A stretch of DNA of 64,000 nucleotides from positions 806,001-870,000 of the forward strand of contig NZ_CP088081.1 of the NCBI RefSeq assembly GCF_021049305.1, given 5' to 3'. The translations under genes were made by a program, and so were the position numbers. Under the pieces are notes generated by a model. It had not been told where the DNA came from. It saw only the letters and a program-made list of their open reading frames with translations, and did no database searches. The stretch is from Ideonella dechloratans. GTDB lineage: Bacteria > Pseudomonadota > Gammaproteobacteria > Burkholderiales > Burkholderiaceae_C. Shown here piece after piece: positions 8,337-15,199 of this stretch (its first letter is position 1; every line of letters starts with the position of its first letter).

Positions 8337-8360
8337 CGTTATATACGTCAAAATACAACG
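8337..8360 (+). promoter_or_regulatory. ModE-like operator upstream of modB
   Basis: An inverted repeat CGTTATAT (8337-8344), eight bases, ATACAACG (8353-8360), with one mismatch between arms. It resembles the ModE operator of molybdate-repressed mod promoters, whose half sites contain TATATAACG. It ends two bases before the modB ATG, so a bound repressor would block transcription or the start. A similar element lies before the Mop operon. Confidence 0.55.
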
Positions 8361-8361
8361 C

Positions 8362-9039
8362 ATGTGGCAAACCCTACAGACCCTGGACTGGGCTCCGTTC
8401 TGGCTCTCGCTGAAGGTGGCGGGCGTGGCGACGGCGCTGGCCTGGTGTTTCGGCGTGGGCCTGGGCTGGGTCTTCGCCCGCACCCGCCTGCCCGGGCGCG
8501 GCCTGCTCGAAGCCATCTGCATGTTGCCGCTGGTGCTGCCGCCCACGGTGATCGGCTACGCCATCCTGCTGGCCGCCGGCCGGCGCAGCGCGCTGGGCGG
8601 CTGGCTGCACGCGCACCTGGACTACTCCATCATCTTCAGCTGGCACGGGGCGGTGGTGGCCTCGGCCATCGTGGCCCTGCCGCTGGTGCTCAAGTCGGCC
8701 AGTGCGGCCTTCGGCCAGGTGGACCGCCAGCTGGAGGCCGCGGCCCGCACTTTGCGGCAGTCGTCCTGGTCGGTGTTCCTGCGTGTCACGTTGCCGCTGG
8801 CCGGGCCGGGCATCGTGGCCGGCACGCTGCTGGCCTTTGCCCGCGCCATGGGCGAGTTCGGGGCCTCGCTGATGGTGGCCGGCTCCATCCCGGGCAAGAC
8901 CCAGACCCTGTCGATGGCCATTTACGACTCGGTGCAGGCCGGCGAGGACGACATCGCCCTGGCCCTGGTGCTGCTCACTTCGTTGCTGTCGGTGACGGTG
9001 CTGGGCCTGTCCAACTGGCTGCTGGCCCGCAAAACCTGA
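8362..9039 (+). CDS. modB: Molybdate ABC transporter permease ModB
   Basis: A 225-residue inner-membrane permease with about five or six helices. The cytoplasmic loop AARTLRQSSWSVFLRVTLPL followed by AGPGIVAGTLLAFARAMGEFG is the EAA motif that docks to the ATPase. LPLVLPPTVIGYAILL and MVAGSIPGKTQTL are typical of ModB. The start at 8362 (MWQTLQTLDW) fits family N termini, although no clear Shine-Dalgarno sequence is visible and the operator almost touches the ATG. It comes first in the operon, ahead of the binding protein, an uncommon order (B-A-C-D). Confidence 0.94.
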   Translation: MWQTLQTLDWAPFWLSLKVAGVATALAWCFGVGLGWVFARTRLPGRGLLEAICMLPLVLPPTVIGYAILLAAGRRSALGGWLHAHLDYSIIFSWHGAVVASAIVALPLVLKSASAAFGQVDRQLEAAARTLRQSSWSVFLRVTLPLAGPGIVAGTLLAFARAMGEFGASLMVAGSIPGKTQTLSMAIYDSVQAGEDDIALALVLLTSLLSVTVLGLSNWLLARKT

Positions 9040-9069
9040 ATGTCCTTTCCGCTTCCGGAGGTGTTGTCC

Positions 9070-9849
9070 ATGTCCTTTCGTGAAACCGCCCTGCGCCGCC
9101 GCACCTGGGTCACCGCCGCCTGGGCGCTGACCCTGGGGTTGTCCAGCCTGGCCGCCTCGGCCCAGCAGCTGACCGTGTCGGCCGCGGCCAGCATGACCAA
9201 TGTGCTCAAGGACCTGGGAGCCCGGTACGAGTCGGCTCATCCGGGCGTCAAGCTGCAATTCAACTTCGCCGCCTCGGGCGTGCTGCTGCAGCAGGTCAGC
9301 CAGGGCGCGCCGGTGGATCTCTTCATCAGTGCCGACGAGGCCACGGTGGACAAGGGCATCGGCCAGAAGCTGTTCGATGCCCCGTCCCGCAAGACCCTGG
9401 CCTCCAACGCCGTGGTGCTGATCCTGCCGGCCCAGGATCCCAAGCCGATCACCGGCCTGGCCGATCTGCACGGCAGCGGCGTCAAGCGCATCGCCGTGGG
9501 CAAGGTGGCCAGCGTGCCGGTGGGCCGCTACACCAAGGAGTCGCTGGAGTCGGTGCACCTGTGGGGCGCGCTGGAACCCAAGTTCGTCTTTGCCGACAGC
9601 GTGCGGCAGGTGCTGGACTACGTGGCGCGCGGCGAGGTGGATGCCGGCTTCGTCTATTCGACCGACGCGGCCATCATGCCGGACAAGGTCAAGGTGGTGA
9701 TGACGGTGGGGGGGCACAAGCCGGTCACCTACCCGATGATCCTGGTCAGCGACGGCAAGCAGAAGGCCGCGACGGAGAAGTTCGCCGCCTACCTGCTCAG
9801 CCCGCCGGCCCAGAAGGTGCTGGCCGCCGCGGGCTTCGGCAAGCCCTGA
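9070..9849 (+). CDS. modA: Molybdate-binding periplasmic protein ModA
   Basis: A 259-residue type II periplasmic binding protein for molybdate (and tungstate). An N-terminal signal peptide with a basic RRR stretch and a hydrophobic core ends near ASAQQ at about residue 31. Ligand-contacting regions SAAASMTNVLKD, FAASGVLLQQ, ADEATVD and DAGFVYSTDA are all present. The ATG at 9070 is chosen because GGAGG lies eight bases upstream; an earlier in-frame ATG at 9040 lacks one and would spoil the signal peptide. It delivers molybdate to ModB/ModC. Confidence 0.95.
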   Translation: MSFRETALRRRTWVTAAWALTLGLSSLAASAQQLTVSAAASMTNVLKDLGARYESAHPGVKLQFNFAASGVLLQQVSQGAPVDLFISADEATVDKGIGQKLFDAPSRKTLASNAVVLILPAQDPKPITGLADLHGSGVKRIAVGKVASVPVGRYTKESLESVHLWGALEPKFVFADSVRQVLDYVARGEVDAGFVYSTDAAIMPDKVKVVMTVGGHKPVTYPMILVSDGKQKAATEKFAAYLLSPPAQKVLAAAGFGKP

Positions 9850-9886
9850 GCTGGCCGCGCAGGACCGAAGCGGAGCGGTACCCGGC

Positions 9887-10675
9887 ATGATCGACGTCGA
9901 CCTGCAGCTGGCGGTGGCCGACCGCCGCCGGCATTTCGAGCTGGCGGTGCGCTTTGCCAGCGACGCGCCGGTGCTGGCGCTGTTCGGCCCCTCGGGCGCG
10001 GGCAAGTCGCTGACGCTGCAGGCCATCGCCGGGCTGATCAAGCCGCAGGGCGGGCATGTACGCATCGGTGGCCGAACGCTGTTCGACGCCCGGGCGCGCG
10101 TGGACCTGCCCGCCGCCCAGCGCCGCGTGGGCTATCTGTTCCAGGACTACGCGCTCTTTCCCCACCTGAGCGTGCAGGAGAACGTGGGCTTCGGGCTGAC
10201 CAGCTGGCGACAGCGCCGGCTGCGCCCGGCCGATGCCCAGCGGGTGGCGGAGCTGCTGGAGACCTTTGGTCTGACCGGCCTGGCCCAGGCCCGGCCGGGC
10301 GCGCTCTCGGGCGGGCAGCGTCAGCGCGTGGCCCTGGCCCGCGCCCTGGCCTGCGAGCCCGAGCTGCTGCTGCTGGACGAACCCTTCGCCGCCCTGAACC
10401 CGCTGCTGCGCCAGAGCCTGCGCCAGGAGCTGGCCCTGGTGCGCGAGCGCTGGCGCATCCCAATGCTGCTGATCACCCACGACGTGGAGGACGTGCTGGC
10501 CCTGGCCGATGTGGCCTGCGTGCTGGAGCAGGGACGGGTGGTGCGCGAGGTGGACGTGCACCGGGGCATCGGCCGAGAGCTGCTGCACAGCGGCCTGGGC
10601 CTGCGGCCACCGCCGATGGAAGACGACCGCACCCGCGCCGTGCGCCAGCTGCTGGCGCAAGCGGGGGGCGGATGA
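9887..10675 (+). CDS. modC: Molybdate ABC transporter ATPase ModC, lacking the TOBE domain
   Basis: A 262-residue ABC ATPase. Walker A is GPSGAGKS, the signature LSGGQRQRVALARAL, Walker B ELLLLDEPFAAL, the Q-loop YLFQDYALFPHL, and the switch LLITHDVED. Most ModC proteins have about 350 residues because a C-terminal TOBE (molybdate-binding) domain follows. Here the chain ends about 20 residues after the ATPase fold, so the transporter lacks that built-in regulatory domain. The separate Mop protein encoded nearby consists of just two such domains. It overlaps modD by four bases (ATGA). Confidence 0.93.
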   Translation: MIDVDLQLAVADRRRHFELAVRFASDAPVLALFGPSGAGKSLTLQAIAGLIKPQGGHVRIGGRTLFDARARVDLPAAQRRVGYLFQDYALFPHLSVQENVGFGLTSWRQRRLRPADAQRVAELLETFGLTGLAQARPGALSGGQRQRVALARALACEPELLLLDEPFAALNPLLRQSLRQELALVRERWRIPMLLITHDVEDVLALADVACVLEQGRVVREVDVHRGIGRELLHSGLGLRPPPMEDDRTRAVRQLLAQAGGG

Positions 10676-11562
10676 GCCTTGCCCTGTACTCTGCGCTGAG
10701 CGGCCCCTGGGCGGGTGGCCTGGAGGATGAGCGCCTGCGCGCCCTGCTGCGCGAGGACGCCCCCCATGGCGACCTCAGCACCCGCGCCCTGGGCCTGACG
10801 GGGCGCGCGGCCCGGATCCGCTTCCAGGCCCGTGGCGCGGGCGTGGTGGCCGGCATCGAGGCCGCCACCCGCCTGCTGCAGCTCTGCGGCGTGGCCGCCC
10901 AGCCCGCCGTGGCCAGCGGCGCGCGGGTGGACGATGGCGCACTGCTGCTGGCCGGGCAAGGGCCGGCCGAGGGCGTGCTGCTGGGCTGGAAGGTGGCCCA
11001 GAACCTGGTGGAGGCGGCCAGCGGCATGGCCCGCGGCGCGGCTGCCATCGTGGCCGTCCTGCGTGCTGAAGGCCTGGACACGCCGCTCGCCTGCACCCGC
11101 AAGGCGCCGCCGGGGACCCACTGGTGGGCGGCCCAGGCCATCGAGGCCGGCGGCGCCGTGATGCACCGGCTGGGTCTGTCGGAGACGCTGCTCGTCTTCC
11201 CGGAGCACCTGGCCTTGCTGCCGGCGGAAGAGGTCGTCGCACGCCTGCAGGCCCTGCGGCGTCAGCAGCCGGAAAAGCGCCTGGTGGTGGAGACCGGCCG
11301 GGAGGACGACGCCCTCGCCTGGGCCAGGCTGGGCGTGGAGGTGCTGCAGCTCGAACGCTTCACCCCGGAGGCGGTGGCCCGGCTGCGCCAGGCGTTGCGG
11401 GCCGAGGGCCTGACCACCCGGCTGGCGCCGGCCGGTGGTGTGAACCGGAGCAACGCGCTGGCCTATGCCCGTGCCGGCGCCGATCTGCTGGTGAGCTCGG
11501 CACCGTACTTCGCGCCGCCGGCCGAGGTGCAGGTGCACATCTCCCCCTCGGACGGCGGCTGA
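10672..11562 (+). CDS. modD: ModD, QPRTase-like molybdenum-transport protein
   Basis: A 296-residue protein of the nicotinate-nucleotide pyrophosphorylase (NadC) fold. Signs are EDAPHGDLSTRAL near the N terminus, CTRKAPPGTHWWAAQAIEAGGA, and GVNRSNALAYARAGADLLVSSAPY in the barrel C terminus. ModD proteins are found in mod operons, but their reaction is not settled; many keep quinolinate phosphoribosyltransferase-like residues. The location here, fused to the end of modC by an ATGA overlap, decides between ModD and NadC. Cytoplasmic. The downstream Mop gene is convergent. Confidence 0.88.
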   Translation: MSLALYSALSGPWAGGLEDERLRALLREDAPHGDLSTRALGLTGRAARIRFQARGAGVVAGIEAATRLLQLCGVAAQPAVASGARVDDGALLLAGQGPAEGVLLGWKVAQNLVEAASGMARGAAAIVAVLRAEGLDTPLACTRKAPPGTHWWAAQAIEAGGAVMHRLGLSETLLVFPEHLALLPAEEVVARLQALRRQQPEKRLVVETGREDDALAWARLGVEVLQLERFTPEAVARLRQALRAEGLTTRLAPAGGVNRSNALAYARAGADLLVSSAPYFAPPAEVQVHISPSDGG

Positions 11563-11592
11563 GGCGGCGGGGCGCAGGCTCGCCGCCGGGCC

Positions 11593-12024
11593 TCAGGCGT
11601 CCTTCACGCCCAGCAGCACCGAGCCGGCCTTGAAGAGAGCCGTGACCGGCAGACCCGGCGCCAAGGCCAGTTCGTCCACCGCGCCGTGGGTGATGATGGC
11701 CGAAATCTCGGCGCCGCCGGCCAGGCGCACCTGGACCGATGCGTTCACCGCGCCCCGCTGGACCTGGGACACCGTGCCCGCCAGCTGGTTGCGGGCACTG
11801 AAGCGCCAGCCGGCCGTGTCGGTGACCAGCAGCACCAGCGGCGCCTTCACAAAGGCCATCACAGACAGACCAGGGCGCAGACCCAGGCTGTGGACGCTGC
11901 CTTCGGTGATGGCGGCCACCAGGGTCTCGCCGGTGGGCAGCACGATGTCGACCTCGGCACTGACCGGGCCTTCCTTGATGGCCACGACCTGGCCTTCGAA
12001 CACGTTGCGGGCACTGATTTTCAT
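11593..12024 (-). CDS. mop: Mop-type molbindin with two TOBE domains
   Basis: A 143-residue protein made of two tandem TOBE/Mop domains (about 1-70 and 73-140). Each begins with the typical SARN motif (MKISARNVFEGQVV and RFSARNQLAGTVS) and contains an ITxGxV loop (AITEGSVHSLGL and IITHGAVDELAL). Such proteins oligomerise and bind several molybdate ions as an intracellular store. GGAG precedes the ATG by nine bases. It is the last gene of a three-gene reverse operon that opens at a ModE-like site, and faces modBACD tail to tail. The tandem form matters because the neighbouring ModC has no TOBE domain. Confidence 0.93.
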   Translation of the reverse strand: MKISARNVFEGQVVAIKEGPVSAEVDIVLPTGETLVAAITEGSVHSLGLRPGLSVMAFVKAPLVLLVTDTAGWRFSARNQLAGTVSQVQRGAVNASVQVRLAGGAEISAIITHGAVDELALAPGLPVTALFKAGSVLLGVKDA

Positions 12025-12054
12025 GGGGGTGATCTCCGTGGATGGAACGGGGTG

Positions 12055-12426
12055 TCAGAGAGGTGGCAGGGGGCTGTGGCTGCGGTGCGGGCCTTCCCGC
12101 ACCAACCGGGGGTGGCAGCTTTCCAGCCGGTCCATGCGGTCCAGCAGCGTCAGCCACTGGCCGTCGGACAGCCGCCAGGCGATGCGCCGTTCGCGCAGCA
12201 CCGCCACTTCCAGCGGGAACTCGTCGATGTCGAAGCAGTCCTCGGTGACGGTGTGGGTGTGGCGCAGGTAGCAGCGCTGTCCCTGCGCATCCAGCCCCAG
12301 CACCATGCGGGCATGGGCCGGCCCGTCCTCGTGGCTCTCGTAGCGCACCGGAGGCACCACCTGCGACGCGAAGGCTGGCGGCAGCTCGTCCAGCCAGGCC
12401 AGGGGGTCGATGGCGGCTTCAGCCAT
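12055..12426 (-). CDS. Conserved-looking protein of unknown function in the Mop operon
   Basis: A 123-residue soluble acidic protein that I do not recognise. A Trp and several His and Cys residues (YLRHTHTVTEDCFD around residues 53-66) could contact a metal or oxyanion, but this is only suggestive. The C terminus is rich in Arg, His and Pro. Its start overlaps the end of the upstream gene by eight bases, and mop follows after 30 bases, so all three are likely one transcript controlled by the ModE-like operator. Translational coupling and normal codon use argue that it is a real gene. Confidence 0.7.
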   Translation of the reverse strand: MAEAAIDPLAWLDELPPAFASQVVPPVRYESHEDGPAHARMVLGLDAQGQRCYLRHTHTVTEDCFDIDEFPLEVAVLRERRIAWRLSDGQWLTLLDRMDRLESCHPRLVREGPHRSHSPLPPL

Positions 12427-12646
12427 GGTGCGGTCCCCGGGCGGGTTGCAACCGGCCGGCGTCCAGATCGACTTGCACGGCCTGCCCCACCAGGGGGCGC
12501 CAGCGCGCGGCCTCGCGGGCCGTCAGCGGCAGGCGCAGGAACTGCCAGCCGGCCAGGGCCAGCACCGCTTCGGCACCGTCCGGCCGGGCGTGGACGCCGC
12601 GCAGACAGGCGAGCTGCAGACGTGGAAGGGAACTGACCTGGGGCAT
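12419..12646 (-). CDS. Small unknown protein, first gene of the Mop operon
   Basis: A 75-residue protein with no family that I recognise. A perfect ribosome site AAGGAGG lies five bases upstream of the ATG, and a ModE-like palindrome lies directly upstream of that, which strongly supports expression. The middle part (LPLTAREAARWRPLVGQAVQ) looks like one amphipathic helix; the N terminus looks like beta strands. No signal peptide, membrane segment or cysteine pair is seen. It overlaps the next gene by eight bases. A role in molybdenum handling is inferred only from position and operator. Confidence 0.65.
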   Translation of the reverse strand: MPQVSSLPRLQLACLRGVHARPDGAEAVLALAGWQFLRLPLTAREAARWRPLVGQAVQVDLDAGRLQPARGPHHG

Positions 12647-12660
12647 GACGGCCTCCTTGT

Positions 12661-12687
12661 CGCGTTATATACAAAAAGCCATAGCGA
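12661..12687 (-). promoter_or_regulatory. ModE-like operator of the Mop operon
   Basis: Read on the reverse strand: TCGCTATGG, six bases, GTATATAACGCG. The second half site TATATAACG is the classical ModE half site and the first (TCGCTAT) its partner. It lies just upstream of the AAGGAGG ribosome site of the first gene. Together with the site before modB it brackets the molybdenum genes. Confidence 0.55.
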
Positions 12688-12760
12688 GGCGATTCATGCA
12701 ATGGCCGTGCCAGAGATCCGGGCGCTGCGGAGCCATCCAAAACGTCTTGGCGGCGCTCCG

Positions 12761-12786
12761 ATGGGTTCCTGATGGGTTCCTGATGC
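12761..12786 (+). promoter_or_regulatory. Tandem 11-bp repeats, probable response-regulator site before the KdpD-like gene
   Basis: ATGGGTTCCTG occurs twice in direct succession (12761-12771 and 12772-12782), followed by ATGCG. Eleven-base tandem repeats are the usual binding pattern of OmpR/KdpE-family regulators. The last repeat ends 26 bases before the kinase start. The same ATG-N-GTTCCTGATG motif lies before kup. Confidence 0.6.
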
Positions 12787-12808
12787 GGGGCCCGCTATCG
12801 TTGCGCCC

Positions 12809-14416
12809 ATGCGCGCATCGTCTGTCACCGCCTCCGACGCCCCTGTGGAATCCGGCTCGCCGTGGCGAAGCTGGCGTCTTGTCGCGGCCCTGGGCCTGTG
12901 GGCCGGTGGCTGGGGCGCGCTCATGCTGGGCAGCGGGCGGCTGGACCTGGCCAACCAGGCGTTGATCCTGCTGGCCTGTGGTGCCTTGGCGGCCGTCTGG
13001 CTGCCGGTGGGTCTGAGCATCGCGCTGGGCGGGTTGGGCACCCTGCTGTTCAACTGGGTCTTCGTGCCACCCCGGGGCACCTTCCAGGTGGACGGGGCCC
13101 AGAACCTGGGCCTGCTGCTGGGCATGCTGCTCATCCACACCGAAGTGGCCCTGCTGCTCGGGGCACAGCGCCGCGAGGCGGCCCGCGCCCGCCGCCACGC
13201 CCGCGAGGCCGAAGCCTTGCGCCGCTGGAGCGAGCGCCTGCGCGAGGGCGGCGAACCCCTGTCCCTGCTGCCGGAGCTGGCCGAGCAGCTGCGGCTGGCC
13301 AGCGGGGCCGCTGTGGCCCTGCGGGCCTGGCCGGGTGCCCCCCGGGACCGGCTGGCAGAGGTGGCCGAGGGCGGATGGATCAGCACGGGGACGCCCGCCG
13401 ACGACGAAGCCCGCGCCGCCCTGAACCATGTGCTGGTGGCCGGCCAGCCGATGGGGCCTGGCACCGGCTACCACGAGGGCCTGGGCTTCTGGGTGCTGCC
13501 CTTGCGCGGCACCCGCCAGGCCTGGGGCGCGGCGGCCCTGCAAGGCGATGCGGTGCAGGCCAACGCCCAGGCGCTGCGCCTGCACCTGCAGGCCCTGTGC
13601 GACCTGTGGGGCGCGGCGCGCCAGCGGGCCCAGGCGGCGGCCGACGAGCAGGCCGCCCGGCTGCGCGAGCAGGCCCAGGGGCTGCGCAACGCCCTGCTGG
13701 CCGCGGTCTCGCACGATCACCGCACCCCGCTGGCCACCATCCTGGCCGCGGCTTCGTCCTTGGAGGCGCAGGGCGAACGCATGGCCCCGGCGCAGCGCCA
13801 GCGCCTGGCCCGCACCATCATCGAGGAGACGGAGCAGCTGCGCCGCCTGACCGACAACACCCTGCAGCTGGCCCGCCTGGAGGTGCCCGGCCTGCAGCTG
13901 AAGCTGGACTGGGAATCCCCGGAAGAGGTGGTGGGGGCAGCGCTGCACCGGCTGCGCCGGCGCCTGCCGGACGCCCGGGTGAGTGGTCGCGCCGAGCCCG
14001 ATCTGCCCCTGCTGCACTGTGACGCGCTGCTGCTGGCGCAGCTGCTCGACAACCTGCTGGACAACGCCCTGCGCCACAGCCCGCCCGAGGCCCTCATCGA
14101 GGTGCTGGCACGGCGGCAGGACGGGCAGATCGTGCTGGCCGTGCGCGACCGAGGCCCCGGCGTGCCGGCCGCCTGGCGCGACAAGGTCTTCGAGCCCTTC
14201 CAGCGGGGGCCGGCGGAGGGTGCCCCGCAGGGGCAGCGCGCCGGTGCCGGCCTGGGCTTGGCCGTCTGCCGCGCCATTGCCCGGGCGCATGGCGGCGAGA
14301 TGCGGGTGCGGCCCCGCGCCCACGGCGGCAGCGCCTTCGAGTGCTGGCTGCCGGTGCAGCCGCAGCCGGCTGGGCCGGAGCCCGTGGCCACGAACGAGAG
14401 CGGAGGCCCGGCATGA
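12809..14416 (+). CDS. Short KdpD-like sensor histidine kinase
   Basis: A 535-residue membrane kinase. Four hydrophobic segments (about residues 22-120) with the FNWVFVPPRGTF signature belong to the DUF4118 sensor domain of KdpD. A GAF-like region follows, then HisKA with phospho-acceptor His302 in AVSHDHRTPLATI, and an ATPase domain with N box (LLDNLLDNALRHS), G1 (VRDRGPGVP) and G2 (GAGLGLAVC). The large cytoplasmic N-terminal domain of classical KdpD (KdpD plus USP, about 370 residues) is missing. The partner regulator starts inside its stop codon (ATGA), and kup follows. A potassium or osmotic signal is therefore likely, but no kdpFABC genes are present. Confidence 0.9.
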   Translation: MRASSVTASDAPVESGSPWRSWRLVAALGLWAGGWGALMLGSGRLDLANQALILLACGALAAVWLPVGLSIALGGLGTLLFNWVFVPPRGTFQVDGAQNLGLLLGMLLIHTEVALLLGAQRREAARARRHAREAEALRRWSERLREGGEPLSLLPELAEQLRLASGAAVALRAWPGAPRDRLAEVAEGGWISTGTPADDEARAALNHVLVAGQPMGPGTGYHEGLGFWVLPLRGTRQAWGAAALQGDAVQANAQALRLHLQALCDLWGAARQRAQAAADEQAARLREQAQGLRNALLAAVSHDHRTPLATILAAASSLEAQGERMAPAQRQRLARTIIEETEQLRRLTDNTLQLARLEVPGLQLKLDWESPEEVVGAALHRLRRRLPDARVSGRAEPDLPLLHCDALLLAQLLDNLLDNALRHSPPEALIEVLARRQDGQIVLAVRDRGPGVPAAWRDKVFEPFQRGPAEGAPQGQRAGAGLGLAVCRAIARAHGGEMRVRPRAHGGSAFECWLPVQPQPAGPEPVATNESGGPA

Positions 14417-15147
14417 GCCGCCGCGTGCTGTTGGTGGAGGACGACCGCGAGCTGCGCAGCACCTGGCAGGCCGCGCTGGCGCTGGAGGGCTTCGCGGTAC
14501 GCACCGCGGCCAGCCTGGCCGAGGCCCAGGCCCTGTGGCGCCATGCCGGCGAGGCGCTGCCCGAGCTGGTCATCCTGGACCTGGGCCTGCCCGACGGCGA
14601 GGGCGAGGACTTCCTGGCCCTGGTGCGCCGCCAGGGCCAGGTGCCGGTGCTCATCGTCTCGGCGCGGCAGGCCGATGCCCACAAGATCCGCCTGCTGGAC
14701 GCCGGGGCGGACGACTACCTGGTCAAGCCCTTCAGCGTGGGCGAGCTGCTGGCCCGCATGCGGGTGGCCTGGCGCCACCGCGGCACCACGGTGAACCCCG
14801 CGGCCCTGCACTACCGGCATGGCGAGGTCTGCATCGACCTGGCCCAGCGGCTGGTGACCCGGGCCGGCGAGCCGGTGCGGCTCACGCCCACCGAGTTCGG
14901 CCTGCTGGCCCGGCTGGTGCGCAGCGCCGGCCAGGTCGTGACCCACCGGCAGCTGCTGGCCGATGTGTGGGGCCCCGAGGCGGTGGAGCAGACCCAGTAC
15001 CTGCGCCTGTACATGGGCCAGTTGCGTGCCAAGCTGGAGGCTCAGCCCTCGGCCCCGTGCTGGCTGCTGACCGAGCCCGGCGTGGGCTACCGTTTGGCCG
15101 ATCCGGCAGATCCTGCCGAGCCGGCCGAGGACGAGGCCGCCGGCTGA
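14413..15147 (+). CDS. KdpE-like response regulator (OmpR family)
   Basis: A 244-residue two-domain regulator. The receiver has the acidic pair VEDD near the N terminus, phospho-acceptor Asp56 (VILDLGLPDG), and the Lys of DDYLVKPFSVGEL. The C-terminal winged helix contains VRLTPTEFGLLARLVRSAGQ and LRLYMGQLRAKLE, as in KdpE. It overlaps the kinase gene by four bases. The likely targets are seen in this window: a tandem repeat before the kinase gene and a matching motif before kup. The ATG at 14413 is preceded by GGAGG, and this start gives a normal receiver N terminus. Confidence 0.92.
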   Translation: MSRRVLLVEDDRELRSTWQAALALEGFAVRTAASLAEAQALWRHAGEALPELVILDLGLPDGEGEDFLALVRRQGQVPVLIVSARQADAHKIRLLDAGADDYLVKPFSVGELLARMRVAWRHRGTTVNPAALHYRHGEVCIDLAQRLVTRAGEPVRLTPTEFGLLARLVRSAGQVVTHRQLLADVWGPEAVEQTQYLRLYMGQLRAKLEAQPSAPCWLLTEPGVGYRLADPADPAEPAEDEAAG

Positions 15148-15163
15148 GGGTCGGACGCCGCTT

Positions 15164-15178
15164 ATGCGTTCCTGATGC
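15164..15178 (+). promoter_or_regulatory. KdpE-like motif before kup
   Basis: ATGCGTTCCTG (15164-15174) followed by ATGC matches the repeat found before the kinase gene (ATGGGTTCCTG, then ATGCG). It ends 25 bases before the kup ATG, nearly the same distance as there. It suggests that the two-component system controls kup and itself. Confidence 0.5.
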
Positions 15179-15199
15179 CGGCTGGGACACACTGCCGGC

